Origin: Kiritimatiellota bacterium
GTDB lineage: Bacteria; Verrucomicrobiota; Lentisphaeria; Oligosphaerales; JAADHN01
NCBI GenBank assembly: GCA_013151865.1
Contig: JAADHN010000101.1
Location: 1-36,160, forward strand
Reading direction: 5' to 3'
Length of the DNA: 36,160 nt
The notes below the pieces were generated by a model. The model worked only from the letters and a program-made list of their open reading frames with translations, was not told where the DNA came from and made no database searches. Each line of letters opens with the position of its first letter. Position 1 is the first letter of the stretch. Below, piece after piece: positions 7,775-17,399 of the stretch. A program made the position numbers and the translations under genes.

Positions 7775-9162
7775 ATGCAAGACGACAGCCGCCCCAATAT
7801 CCTGTTGATCACGACGGACCAGCAACGCTGGGACACATTGGGCTGTTACGGCAACCCGCACGTGCGAACACCGCACCTCGACGCGCTGGCCGCCCGCGGC
7901 GCTCGCTTCGAGACTGCCATCGTCCAAAACCCCGTCTGCATCCCGAGCCGTGCCTGCCTCCAAACCGGGCGCTACACGCATCAGCACGGTGTTGAGTACA
8001 TGGAAAGCGTCATCGACGACACTCCCGGTCTGCCCCCGGACGAACTGACTGTCATGGAGCGGCTGCAGCACGCCGGGTACCGGACGGCGGCTTTCGGCAA
8101 GATCCACATGATGCCCGAACGCGGTTTTCACGAGCAGCAGGTCACTGGCGGCAAGGGGCAGCGCTGGACGCGGTCGGCCGGGCTCCCCATTGGTCTTGCT
8201 CCCTTGGGGCGGGATTACGCCGCTTGGCTCGAGGCCCGGGATCGCGGGGCGTACGAGCGGATCTACGAGCAGCGGCGAACCCCGGAGTACCGGCGGGACA
8301 AGGGAACCTTGTCGAACGTGTTGCCGCTCGAGGAATAGAGTCATGGATCATGGAGAACACGGTCGAATTCGTGGAGCGCGGGCATGATCGGCCGTTCTTT
8401 GTCTGGTGCGGGTTTTGCGGCCCGCACGGTCCCGTGGACCCTCCGGCGCCCTATGACGCCCTGTACTCCCGAAATGCCGTGCCGTTGCCGCCGAATTACC
8501 GGGTCACCGAGTTTGGGGAGTGCCGTTCGACTACCCAGGAACAAGACCGGATTGCCCGGAAATTCATTGCCGGGTATTGGGGGTTGGTCACCTTGATAGA
8601 TGACATGATCGGGCGGGTCCTTCGCGCTCTCGAAAGCGCCGGGGTCCTCGATAACACGCTGATCGCGTTCACCTCGGATCACGGCGAAATGGGGTTCGAT
8701 TTCGGTCGACTCGGCAAAGGAAACTTCTACGAGCCGGTCGTCCGGGTCCCGCTGATCGTGGTTCCGCCCGGAGGTATCACCGGGGGACGGACGGCGTCTG
8801 GACCGGTTGAGTGTTTCGACTTGGCCCCGACGATCCTGGATTATGCCCGGGCCGAAGTCCCGGACAACATGAGCGCCTCCAGTCTTCGACCCCTGATCGA
8901 GGGGCGGGGCGAGGGACGGCCTTATGCGCTTTGCGAATATCTCTCGAACGACCGCAAGCGGGCCGGCGTGTGTCTGCGGACTCCGCACGCCAAGTACGTG
9001 CAATGGACGGACGGCGTCGAAAAGTTTTTCGACCTCGAACAGGACCCGCTGGAGCGCACGAACTTAATCGACGATTCGAGCCGCCGCGCTGAAATCGACG
9101 AACACAGGCGCAGCCTGATCCATCGCTTGAGCACCACCGGCCGTGGTGCGTACCCGGCCTGA
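7775..9162 (+). pseudogene. Sulfatase interrupted by a frameshift
   Basis: An alkaline-phosphatase-fold sulfatase, hydrolysing sulfate esters, likely on sulfated glycans. The first frame (7775-8338) has the N-terminal metal site LLITTDQQRWDTLGCYGN, the formylglycine signature CIPSR with Cys at residue 55, and the KIHMMP segment. It stops with TAG at 8336-8338. The rest continues in the next frame: SWIMENTVEFVERGHDRPFF, then the second metal site FTSDHGE, to a TGA at 9160-9162. One base appears lost near 8328-8338. The halves together span a full-length family member of about 462 codons. No signal peptide is visible, although many sulfatases are exported. It may be a recent pseudogene, an assembly error or, less likely, two polypeptides; an ATG at 8350 is in the second frame. 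Confidence 0.85.
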
Positions 9163-9217
9163 TCCATGCCGATTTTCCGTGTGGTTCGGTGGGGAGAGAC
9201 TTCCGCCGTTCGGGGGG

Positions 9218-10300
9218 CTACGCTTTTTTTCGCAACGTTTCGACTGCCTTCGACCGGGCGTTCCGCGCTCGGCGGCGTGGATTGCCGTGGGAGTCGTAGA
9301 CGATGTCGTCGAGTCGCAACGCGGCAGGCGGCAGAGGGCGGCCCTCCACGAATCTTTCGACCAAAGACGTTGCGGTCCGGAAATCGCCGCCCGGGATCCA
9401 GTAGATGGTCCGGCCCTGCCGTTCCATTTTGCGAAACCATACGTCCTGATGCTTGGCGAAACGCCGGATTGCGGCCGTCAGCGATTCCCGGAACTGCTCG
9501 TCAGTCAGTTCGCCGCGCAAGCGCCGGACAGCCCACCGGTACTCGAGACCGAAGTATTCGAGTCGGTCCCAAGACAGCCCGTGTGCGTGCAGGCGTTCGA
9601 CTTCTTCGAGCAAACCCGCCGCCAACCGTGCGTCCAGTCGCTCGGCGATTCGCCGGTGCACTGTACGCCGGGGATAATACGGGCCCAACAGGAGAGCGGC
9701 GCCGAGCGGGTCGGCGGCGGTGGGCTCGGATTGCGCATCGCGCGTCAGCGCAATTTCCACCGCCCGCACCAGCCGGCGATGCTGGGTCCGGTCCGTTCGG
9801 GCTAGAATGTCCGGGGCCCGAGCGGCGAGCAACTCGACGAGTTCGGTATCGGTTGCTCCGGCAAGGCGCTCGCGAATCGCAGGGTTCGGCGGTCCCCCTT
9901 CGAGGGCGTACCCGGCGATCAGGGCATTGAGGTAGAGCCCACTTCCCCCGACGATGATCGGCAGCCGACCCCGCGCCCAAATCTCTGTCAGAGCCTCCCG
10001 CGCTTCCGCCACGAACCGATGAAGGTGATACGTCTCCCTCGGGGCCACCACATCGACGAGGTGCAGGCGGACCCGACCTCTCCCTGCACCGTATTCCGCC
10101 AGGTCCTTCCCTGTCCCGATGTCCAGGCCCCGGTACACTTGGCGTGAATCAGCGCTGACGATTTCGCCATTGAACCTGCGAGCCAAGGCCACCCCCAGGC
10201 GCGTTTTGCCGGTGGCGGTGGGGCCGAGCACCACAACGGCGGGGCGGACGGGGGGGGCGGGAGGCGTTCCTGAATCCATCCGGGGCGTTCGGTTCGTCAT
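9218..10300 (-). CDS. miaA: tRNA dimethylallyltransferase
   Basis: MiaA transfers the dimethylallyl group from DMAPP to N6 of A37 in tRNAs reading UNN codons. The P-loop GPTATGKTRLG is followed by FNGEIVSADSRQVYRGLDIGT, the conserved tRNA/substrate region, then HLVDVV, GGSGLYLNALI and RTDRTQHRRLVRAVEI. The C-terminal part has FGLEYRWAVRRL and FAKHQDVWFRK, all typical of the family. The start chosen is the ATG at 10298-10300 (360 residues), with GGGAAGAG upstream. An in-frame ATG at 10406-10408 would add 36 residues that no MiaA needs. It is convergent with the sulfatase (55 bp between stops) and divergent from the large secreted protein at 10523. Confidence 0.96.
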   Translation of the reverse strand: MTNRTPRMDSGTPPAPPVRPAVVVLGPTATGKTRLGVALARRFNGEIVSADSRQVYRGLDIGTGKDLAEYGAGRGRVRLHLVDVVAPRETYHLHRFVAEAREALTEIWARGRLPIIVGGSGLYLNALIAGYALEGGPPNPAIRERLAGATDTELVELLAARAPDILARTDRTQHRRLVRAVEIALTRDAQSEPTAADPLGAALLLGPYYPRRTVHRRIAERLDARLAAGLLEEVERLHAHGLSWDRLEYFGLEYRWAVRRLRGELTDEQFRESLTAAIRRFAKHQDVWFRKMERQGRTIYWIPGGDFRTATSLVERFVEGRPLPPAALRLDDIVYDSHGNPRRRARNARSKAVETLRKKA

Positions 10301-10423
10301 TGATCGTACTCTTCCCGCTCTGACAAGCTCGTTCCCATGGATCGGCGATCCGACCACGGTCGCGGTCGCTGCGCCGGGAACGTAATCGATTGAATCCTGT
10401 TTCGCCATACATTCGGGTTCCGG

Positions 10424-10432
10424 TGATATATT
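10424..10432 (+). promoter_or_regulatory. Candidate extended -10 promoter for the secreted glycosidase-like gene
   Basis: TGATATATT gives a TG-N-TATATT extended -10 element, about 90 bases before the start codon at 10523. No good -35 box is present, which extended -10 promoters can tolerate. Confidence 0.45.
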
Positions 10433-10522
10433 CGAGACTTTGCGTCGGTTTCAGGTTTCAAGTAAACCGATCCCTCTCCAGTCGTTTGGAATTCGGAATG
10501 CCCGAAGCCAGGAGTACGTTCC

Positions 10523-13500
10523 ATGCAGCGTTTCATTGGGTTGGCCGTCGCCTTTCTCGTTCCGGCGGTTTCCTGTTTTGCCTGGTCGGGGTTCGACGTC
10601 ACTCACGGACCCTTGCGGCTGGTTGTCGATCCGTTGGGGCCGATCACGGACCCGAGCCGGCCGACCACGGTTCGCGTTCGGCTCGAAAACACCGGCAAAA
10701 CGCCGGTCGGCGGGCGGGTTGTACTGCGGGATTTCGTCGACGCTTGGCACGCGGTCGGTCCCGAGGCCCGACCTGTCCAATTGGCCGCCGGGGCCAAGAA
10801 GGAACTCGAATTCGCCATTGCATCGGGGGCGCCCGTTTACTCGGCCCTGTACCCGGTGCACGCTTTTGCGGAGTTCGCAATGCCCGGGGGGCCCGTGTCG
10901 CTCCATGCTGTCCGAATCTTTGAAGTGCGCCTTGAACCTGGGCCCCAGTCTGCGGCCACTGCGCCCCAGCTTCCGGTCGTCGACGTTCCGGCGGACGGCT
11001 GTGCGCCGTTGTGGGTGCTCGATTCCTGTCGAATGGCTTGGCGATACTTTGACGGTCCCATGGTCTGGAAGCCCGTCGGATGGCGTGGCAGCGATCCTCA
11101 ATCCCGGGCTTCTTTCCTGGTTCGGACCGCGGTCCGCGGGGCCCGACGTCCGGCCATCAATATGCATCCGCCCTGGCGCCCCGGGGGCGGGACGGTCTTC
11201 TGCGATTTCCGATTGCGCCTTCCCGATCGCGGGCCGATCTCCCTGAACTTCGCCAATGCCATTCGCGACAATACGGCCAAAGAGCCCCCCAGCGACGGAG
11301 TGCTCTTTCGCGTTTGGGTCGGGGTTAAACCCGACGGCTCCGATGCGCGCCCGGTATTCGAACGTTTCACGGCCGCCAAGGTTTGGATTCCCGGACAGGT
11401 GGACCTGACTCCATGGGCCGGGAAAACCATTCTGCTGCGTTTGGAGAGCAATCCGGGACCGAACCGGGACACCACGTGCGACTCATCCTACTGGGCCGAA
11501 CCCGTGGTGGCGGCGGGGAGGGTCCCGCCGGCGTCTCCGACCTCAACTGCCATGCCCGAAGATGCCGCACGTGCCGCGGATATCGCGGCCCGGGAGTTGC
11601 TCGATGGGGTCCGCGGCCCAGATCGAGTCAGGACTTTTCTCCTCCGCTCCGCGGCGGGCGGACCGAGTTGGGCCGTTGTGATTACGCCCGGCCGCGCCGG
11701 GTTGCTCGATGCATGGTTCACTGTTGCCGGCGCGGGCGGGACCGTACGCCTGCACGGACTTCGGTTGGATATCGAGGACATGCCCGCGGTCCGCCCCCCC
11801 CGAGCGTATCTCTGCCGCGAAGTCGATGTCCCCAGGCAATCCGGGACGGGCGGCGCCGTTTGGCGTCATCGCCTCGATAGTATGAACGGAAGGACCGTGG
11901 TGACCTGCGCAGTACGCGCCGATTCCCGCGGATTGCGCATTGCCGTCGAGTGCCCCAGGCGGATCACGTCGTTGTCCGTCGGGCCCTGGAGTCGCCGCGC
12001 CCGGCGTGTCTTTTACGGCCATGGGTATTGCATCGAGGATCCAAAGCCGTTCCGGGCCGGCTTTGGCGGTCACAACCTGGCGACCAGTCATGTGGGGATC
12101 GAATTCGGGGGTGGGGCGCCGGCCATGCTGCAAGCGGTGGACTCGCCCCCGAACGCTTTTGTTGTCAGTCCCGAAGAGCGTATTTACGCCTTGACAACCC
12201 ACATGAACGCTGTGCTGACCCTCGTTCCGGGCGCGTCGGCTTTCGATTGCGCGGTCGCGTACCGTCCGCTCTACGACAAAGCCCCGGCCGGCGGTGTGCG
12301 ACGGCTGGCCGGCCGGTTCTGCTTCGATATCTGGGGCGGTCGTTACGCCGAGATCGCAAAACGCATGGCGGAAATGTTCCGGTACGGGCTGACGGATTCG
12401 ATCCTCACCGTGCACAATTGGCAGCGTTGGGGCTATGATTACAGGCTTCCGGACGTGTTCCCGCCGAACCCGGCGTTCGGGACCATCGGAGACATGCGGA
12501 AGATCGCCGACGTTTGCACCGCCCGGGATGTGCCGTGGGGCCTGCACGACAACTACATCGATTTTTACCCCGACGCCGCCGGCTACAGCTACCGGCATGT
12601 CTGCTTCACACCCGGCGGTGAGCCCGTTAAAGCGTGGTTCAACGAGGGCCGCGACGCCCAGTCGTACCGTTGGCGGCCAGACCGCATTATGCCGTTTGTA
12701 CGGCGAAACTTGAACTTGATTCGGGAGAATCTCCGTCCGACCCACTATTTTCTCGATGTATTTACCTCCGCGCCGCCCTTTGATTTTCGGGACGCTGACG
12801 GGCGTTTTCACTCGAGCCTCGAAACCCGCCGTTGTTGGGGCGAGGTTTTCGCCTGGATCCGGGACACGCTCGGCGGCAATGCGCCCACCACTTCCGAGGC
12901 AGGGCACGACCAGCTCACGGGGTTTCTCGACGGGGCCGACTGTCAATGGCTCTCTTTGTCGCGGAAACCCAAACGGCGCACGATTCACGTCGATTGCGGG
13001 GATTGGGAGCGAGTGCCCTGGTTCGACGCGGTCAATCACCGTCGCTTTATCTTGCACGGGGTCGGCTATTCGGTCCGATACGAGGGAGGCCGCTCGCGCC
13101 GGTTTCACGGCATCAACAGCGACGATTACCTCAGTGCGGAGGTCTTGAGCGGGCACGCCCTGATGACCGACGCCGGCTCTTGGGGGCGGGGGGCAGTCCG
13201 CAAATATTGGTTTCTCCAAGGCGTCGCCCGGAAACTGGCGTTGCGCACCATCCGCAGCGTGCGCTTCGTCGGCGGAGATATTCACCGCCAGGAAATCACC
13301 TGGGACAACGGCATGGTGGTGCGGGTCAATCGGGGCGAGCGTGATTGGCCGGTGGGAGAGCATGTTCTGCCCCGCTACGGCTTCCTGGTACAGGCGGGGA
13401 ACGGGGAGGTCTTGGCCGTACTCGAACGCCGGAACGGACTTTGGGCGGAAAGCAGTCGCAGCGGCGACTTCCTGTACTGCAACGCCCGGACCGAATCGAG

Positions 13501-14248
13501 CACTTCGAAACGGCTGCTGAACATCACCCCGCGGGTCGAAGGGTTCGCCGACGCAGGCGGGGGCCGGTTCCGGTGGACCATGGTTTGGGACGCGCAGGAG
13601 CCGACGCCGGTCGACGAACGGGTTTTCGTGCATTTCTGCGGCGGCCGCGGCAAGCGCGACGACACGATTGCATTCCAGGACGATTACGATCCGCCGGTCC
13701 CCACCAGCCGATGGCACGGCGAGATTCGCATTCCACGGTCCGTCTCTGTTCCCCCGGACGCAGAGGGCGATTACAAAGTCTACGTCGGGATGTACGGTGG
13801 AGGGGGAGGGCGTGTACTGCTGCAGGGGACTGCGGCCGGGGAATCGCGCATCTGGGTGGCCACACTGCACGTGCGGAGAGAGGCGGACGGGACCGTGAAG
13901 ACGGCCATGACGCCGCCTCCCCCGCCCGGTCCGCGACAGAAACCTCGACTCAATCCTCCGGGGACCCCGGTGGACTTCGGGTTCGCCGCAACGGATGGAG
14001 CGTTCCGGCTCGAGAAGACGACGGCCGGCGTCCGCCTGACTCCGTTGCCTGGGAATCGACCGTTCTCCGTGCGTCTGCGTCCGAATCGGCTCGGTCGCAC
14101 CGTTCGCGGAACGGCGGTCCCTTCGGTCGCGGCTTGGGCGGCGGTCCCCGCCGCCGGCGCGGCCCGTCGGATGGACTTCACGTGGAAAAACGGGGAATTG
14201 ACCTTTCGGCACGACGGCCGGGCGTTCGCTTACGAAATCGCGTGGTGA
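10523..14248 (+). CDS. Large secreted glycoside-hydrolase-like protein (DUF5696-like)
   Basis: A 1241-residue exported protein. A signal peptide is clear (MQRFIGLAVAFLVPAVSCFA). Residues about 25-140 look like a beta-sandwich (VRVRLENTGKTPVGGRVVL). A jelly-roll-like carbohydrate-binding segment follows around 170-310 (QVDLTPWAGKTILLRLESN). The central part, about 600-960, looks like a TIM-barrel hydrolase: HNWQRWGYDYRLPD, WGLHDNYIDFYPDA, YFLDVFTSAPPFDF near 741 and TSEAGHDQLTGFLDGADCQW near 792. Asp and Glu in the last two blocks are plausible catalytic acids, by analogy with GH101-like and DUF5696 proteins. The C-terminal 280 residues are beta-rich with a Pro-rich linker (TPPPPPGPRQKP). AGGAG eight bases before the ATG supports the start. 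It stands alone on its strand. Substrate unknown. Confidence 0.75.
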   Translation: MQRFIGLAVAFLVPAVSCFAWSGFDVTHGPLRLVVDPLGPITDPSRPTTVRVRLENTGKTPVGGRVVLRDFVDAWHAVGPEARPVQLAAGAKKELEFAIASGAPVYSALYPVHAFAEFAMPGGPVSLHAVRIFEVRLEPGPQSAATAPQLPVVDVPADGCAPLWVLDSCRMAWRYFDGPMVWKPVGWRGSDPQSRASFLVRTAVRGARRPAINMHPPWRPGGGTVFCDFRLRLPDRGPISLNFANAIRDNTAKEPPSDGVLFRVWVGVKPDGSDARPVFERFTAAKVWIPGQVDLTPWAGKTILLRLESNPGPNRDTTCDSSYWAEPVVAAGRVPPASPTSTAMPEDAARAADIAARELLDGVRGPDRVRTFLLRSAAGGPSWAVVITPGRAGLLDAWFTVAGAGGTVRLHGLRLDIEDMPAVRPPRAYLCREVDVPRQSGTGGAVWRHRLDSMNGRTVVTCAVRADSRGLRIAVECPRRITSLSVGPWSRRARRVFYGHGYCIEDPKPFRAGFGGHNLATSHVGIEFGGGAPAMLQAVDSPPNAFVVSPEERIYALTTHMNAVLTLVPGASAFDCAVAYRPLYDKAPAGGVRRLAGRFCFDIWGGRYAEIAKRMAEMFRYGLTDSILTVHNWQRWGYDYRLPDVFPPNPAFGTIGDMRKIADVCTARDVPWGLHDNYIDFYPDAAGYSYRHVCFTPGGEPVKAWFNEGRDAQSYRWRPDRIMPFVRRNLNLIRENLRPTHYFLDVFTSAPPFDFRDADGRFHSSLETRRCWGEVFAWIRDTLGGNAPTTSEAGHDQLTGFLDGADCQWLSLSRKPKRRTIHVDCGDWERVPWFDAVNHRRFILHGVGYSVRYEGGRSRRFHGINSDDYLSAEVLSGHALMTDAGSWGRGAVRKYWFLQGVARKLALRTIRSVRFVGGDIHRQEITWDNGMVVRVNRGERDWPVGEHVLPRYGFLVQAGNGEVLAVLERRNGLWAESSRSGDFLYCNARTESSTSKRLLNITPRVEGFADAGGGRFRWTMVWDAQEPTPVDERVFVHFCGGRGKRDDTIAFQDDYDPPVPTSRWHGEIRIPRSVSVPPDAEGDYKVYVGMYGGGGGRVLLQGTAAGESRIWVATLHVRREADGTVKTAMTPPPPPGPRQKPRLNPPGTPVDFGFAATDGAFRLEKTTAGVRLTPLPGNRPFSVRLRPNRLGRTVRGTAVPSVAAWAAVPAAGAARRMDFTWKNGELTFRHDGRAFAYEIAW

Positions 14249-14303
14249 GAGGGCGTGCCGCGCTTCGCATCGAGGAGGCGCTCACCGGGGCGGAAGGCGT
14301 CCC

Positions 14304-15017
14304 TCAGGGGGCCGGGGCGGTTTTTGCGGTGTCCCACCCCAGGATTTCGGCGACATGGGGAATGACCGGGCGGATGAGTTTCTTGATGGCGCGCGCGTAT
14401 TCCCGGATTTCCCACTGGGCATGGGGAGTGTCCCGCAATTGGATGAATCCGATCAAGTTATGGAGGTCAACGGTGCCCCAGAATGTTGTGAACATGTTCT
14501 GCGGGAGGACCCCCCGGGCCTGTTCCCGGCAAACCCCCATCGCCAGCAGTCGATTATATAGCTCCAAGCTCAGACGGTGATGGGCCGTGACCTGTTCGCG
14601 GCACGTTTTCTGATCGAGATTATCGGACCGGATCGAGGCTTGCCGGTTATCCTCCGCCTGCGCCCGGAACAATGGCGGGACATAGAAATCGATGTCGACC
14701 GATGTGTACCGTCGCGAAATCTCGTTGAACGACCACGACCGATGCCGGTGCCATTGGGACCGCACGAAGAGCGGACAATGAATCAGGAATGTGAAGACGA
14801 CGTGTTCCAGAGGGCTGGTGTGCCGGTGTGCGATCAGGTAGCGGAGCAGTTCCGTATCGTGTTCGCCCATGGCCTCCCGCCGCTTGCCGAAAGAAACCCG
14901 GGCCGCGTTGACGATCGTGACTTCGGAACCCATATGGTCGACCAAACCGACCCACCCCTGGCCGCCGAGCACTGCGACATGATTCGGCGGCGGCACGTTC
15001 ACGGATTCAAGCGGCAT
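14304..15017 (-). CDS. thyX: FAD-dependent thymidylate synthase
   Basis: ThyX makes dTMP from dUMP using methylene-tetrahydrofolate, FAD and NADPH. The signature RHRSWSFNEISRRY is present (consensus RHRxxSxNExSxRY, binding FAD and dUMP), followed by VDIDFYVPPLFRAQ. Upstream are VTIVNAARVSFGKRR and HTSPLEHVVFTFLIHCPLFV; downstream are ARGVLPQNMFTTFWGTVDLHNL and a RLRDT-like LRDTPHAQWEIREYA. The start at 15015-15017 (MPLESVNV, 237 residues) has GAGAGG ten bases upstream. The ATG at 15033-15035 lacks a ribosome site. The gene ends 55 bp from the convergent glycosidase-like gene. No thyA is in the window. Confidence 0.96.
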   Translation of the reverse strand: MPLESVNVPPPNHVAVLGGQGWVGLVDHMGSEVTIVNAARVSFGKRREAMGEHDTELLRYLIAHRHTSPLEHVVFTFLIHCPLFVRSQWHRHRSWSFNEISRRYTSVDIDFYVPPLFRAQAEDNRQASIRSDNLDQKTCREQVTAHHRLSLELYNRLLAMGVCREQARGVLPQNMFTTFWGTVDLHNLIGFIQLRDTPHAQWEIREYARAIKKLIRPVIPHVAEILGWDTAKTAPAP

Positions 15018-15300
15018 GCCTTGTGGTCCTCTCATTCACTGCCGATTCGGTTGCCTCGGGACCGGCGTCGCTAGGAACGTTGGACGGGGGGGGGCGCTTG
15101 CGAAGACACGCATGAGACTGGCGCAACGAACAGCCCGGACAAGTCCTTGTGCCGTGCCGGCAGACGCCCAAGGGCTGCCGGATCGCCGCGACCTGAATTC
15201 GCAAGCTGGCCCAAGAAAACGGTTGTCCGCCCCGCGAGGTCCTCGATTCCGCCGAAGGGCACCCGACTTTTCCGCGAACGGCCGCGGCGCCGTGTCCGAC

Positions 15301-15561
15301 CTATTCCGCCGCCACACCGGCAAGCTTCGGCGCCAGATAGTCGACGCAGCTATCCAAGGTCGCCAGCTTGGGATAATCGTTTTCGGGGACTTCGACCCCA
15401 TACCGTTTTCGCAATTCCATGACAATGTCCAGAAAATCCATGGAATCCAGGTCCAACTGGTCGCGCAACGGGGCTGCCGGATCCAGGTTCGAGCAGTCTT
15501 CATCCGGTACGATGTCGGTAATGATTTCGACAACGGCTTTGGCGATTTCGTCGTTCGTCAT
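15301..15561 (-). CDS. Acyl carrier protein
   Basis: An 86-residue acidic helical protein with the phosphopantetheine site DLDSMDFLD (Ser40), so it would carry acyl chains as thioesters on a 4'-phosphopantetheine arm. It has the four-helix ACP layout: MTNDEIAKAVVEIITDIVP, then DQLDLDS, MELRKRYGVEVPENDY and LDSCVDYLAPKL. The start at 15559-15561 is preceded by AGAGGAGA at about ten bases. It lies 110 bp downstream of the ketosynthase on the same strand, and the two probably form an operon. The motif is DSMDF rather than the DSLD of primary fatty-acid ACP, so it may be a specialised ACP. The 280 bp between it and thyX hold nothing recognisable. Confidence 0.93.
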   Translation of the reverse strand: MTNDEIAKAVVEIITDIVPDEDCSNLDPAAPLRDQLDLDSMDFLDIVMELRKRYGVEVPENDYPKLATLDSCVDYLAPKLAGVAAE

Positions 15562-15671
15562 CCGGCTCCGGTCTCCTCTGCTGTTCTTGAAGCGGCTGCC
15601 GACATTCAGGCGCCGGGACCGCTGTTGCTCCGACATCGTTCCACTGACGATCCGCCGCACTCGGGGGCGGC

Positions 15672-16913
15672 TTATGACTCCGTTCGCTTGACGATGAGGA
15701 CCGAGTTTATGCCGATCATTCCAAACGAGTTGTTCAGAATGACGTCCACGCCGTCCACGGTTTGAGGGTGATTGATGACCAAGTTTCGGAGTTCGCACTC
15801 GGGATCAAGGTTGTCCACGTTGATTGTCGGGTGCACGGTTCGGTCTTGAAGCGAGGGTAGATTGCCGGCCAGTTCGAGTGCGCCGGCCGCTCCCATGGCA
15901 TGACCGATCATGCTCTTGGTATTGTTGACATAAGTGCGCCGGCACTCCGGTCCGAACAGCCGACGGACCGCTTCGCATTCCTGAATGTCTCCGGCAGGCG
16001 TCCCGGTCGCATGGGTGCTGACCAAGTGGATGTCGGCCGGTTCGAGTCCGGCACGGGCAATGGCCAGTTCCATGCATTCTTTTTGTCGCTCGGCATTGGG
16101 CAAGACCATGTCCGCCGCATCGGAATTGGATGCGAAACCCGCAATCTCCGCGTAGATGGGGGCGCCGCGCCGACGTGCGGCCTCAAGGCGTTCGAGCACG
16201 AACACGCAGCCGCCTTCCGCGACCACAATCCCGTTCCGTGCCGTATCGAACGGCCGGCTGGCTCGAGCGGGGTCGGGGTGCGCCGCCAAGGCGCCTTGGC
16301 TCTGGAAGCCGGCAAAAATGCCGAAGGTCCGAATGCTCTCCGAAACGCCGCCGGCGAGGGCAAGGTCCACTTCCCCAAGCACAAGCTGTTGAAATCCCTG
16401 GATCACGCCCAAGTTGCCGGCGGCGCAGGCGCCGCCCAAAGTGTAGTGCGGGCCGGTTATTCCCAGGTTCAGGGTGACTTCGCCGGCCGGGTTGTTGGCG
16501 ACCGTCCGGGGGTTGTGATAGTGGGACCAGAACCGCAGGTCGTAGTCGTACTGCCGGATCTCGTGGATTTCCGACTCGGTCTCGACGTTACCATGCTCAG
16601 TGATCCCCAGATAGACGCCGACACGGGAACGGTCGGTTCCGCTCCACGCCACTCCGGCGTCTCGAAGGGCCTCGTTGGCGCAGTATACCGCGACCGAGCC
16701 CGCCCGAGTCCCCACACGGACCTCTTTGCGCTTCTGATACTTGAGCGGGTCGAAATGGCAGACCCCGGCAATCGTCTCCCCAAAATAGCGGATGTGCCAG
16801 GGCTCGATCCCGGACCGCCCGGCCAAGAGACTGCGCCGGAACGCGGCCGGATCGTCGCCGTTCGGCGCCGTCAGTCCGATTCCCGTGATGACAATCCGCT
16901 CAGATGACCGCAT
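15672..16913 (-). CDS. Divergent beta-ketoacyl-ACP synthase (FabF-like)
   Basis: A 413-residue thiolase-fold condensing enzyme that would extend an acyl-ACP by two carbons from malonyl-ACP. The catalytic triad is in place: Cys163 in GGACAAGN, His301 in STHATGTPAGD and His338 in TKSMIGHAMGAAG. So it belongs to the FabF (KAS II) type and not the FabH type. Odd features: the block around the nucleophile is GGACAAG instead of TACATG, and the gate loop reads NSFGMIGIN where FabF enzymes have NSFGFGGTN or close. The start at 16911-16913 (MRSSERIVITGIGLTAPNG) fits the family; longer in-frame starts add unlike sequence. A promoter lies about 60 bp upstream, and the ACP gene follows. It could serve secondary lipid or polyene synthesis and not the main pathway. 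Confidence 0.92.
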   Translation of the reverse strand: MRSSERIVITGIGLTAPNGDDPAAFRRSLLAGRSGIEPWHIRYFGETIAGVCHFDPLKYQKRKEVRVGTRAGSVAVYCANEALRDAGVAWSGTDRSRVGVYLGITEHGNVETESEIHEIRQYDYDLRFWSHYHNPRTVANNPAGEVTLNLGITGPHYTLGGACAAGNLGVIQGFQQLVLGEVDLALAGGVSESIRTFGIFAGFQSQGALAAHPDPARASRPFDTARNGIVVAEGGCVFVLERLEAARRRGAPIYAEIAGFASNSDAADMVLPNAERQKECMELAIARAGLEPADIHLVSTHATGTPAGDIQECEAVRRLFGPECRRTYVNNTKSMIGHAMGAAGALELAGNLPSLQDRTVHPTINVDNLDPECELRNLVINHPQTVDGVDVILNNSFGMIGINSVLIVKRTES

Positions 16914-17399
16914 GAACCCCGGTTCTCGCCTTTGGACGGCTGGCGCCGGCCGTCGTTGCCGATGCAAAGTCGGTACTATACAACCATCAGCACCGCCTGG
17001 AAAGTCCACGTGGACCCCGAAAGTGACGACTCGGTTGCGGCGAGACTCGGCCTCGGGAGCGCCGCTCGGCAGGGCGATGCGCCTGGAAACGGTCGTCGCG
17101 GCCGTTTGCTCCGCAGGACCGGGCGAACCGAATCGCCGTGAAGGACAAACCGGTGCGTGGAGCGAATGAGGTTTCGTGCGCCGCCGCGGAACGCAAGTGC
17201 CGTCACGCTTCCGGTACGCACGCACACGGTAGCCGGAAAGGCACCCCGGTATCTCTCCCGCGCCCGATTGCGGGTCCGGACCTTCGGGCGGCGCGTCGCG
17301 GGCCGGATGCGTGCTTTCGGGCAACTGGTCCACCGGAGGTCGGTGCGGACAGTGCCATATATCCGTAGACCGTGGGCCGAACACGTCGCCCGACCCCAA
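16914..17399. other. Intergenic region upstream of the ketosynthase
   Basis: 486 bp between the carboxypeptidase stop and the ketosynthase start. Apart from the promoter at 16975-17003, no gene, RNA or repeat was seen in it. Open frames here lack family features. Confidence 0.5.
16975..17003 (-). promoter_or_regulatory. Sigma70-type promoter for the ketosynthase-ACP pair
   Basis: On the minus strand, TTTCCA (16998-17003) and TATAGT (16975-16980) are separated by 17 bases. The -10 matches five of six consensus positions and the -35 four of six. Predicted leader about 55 nt. Confidence 0.55.
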
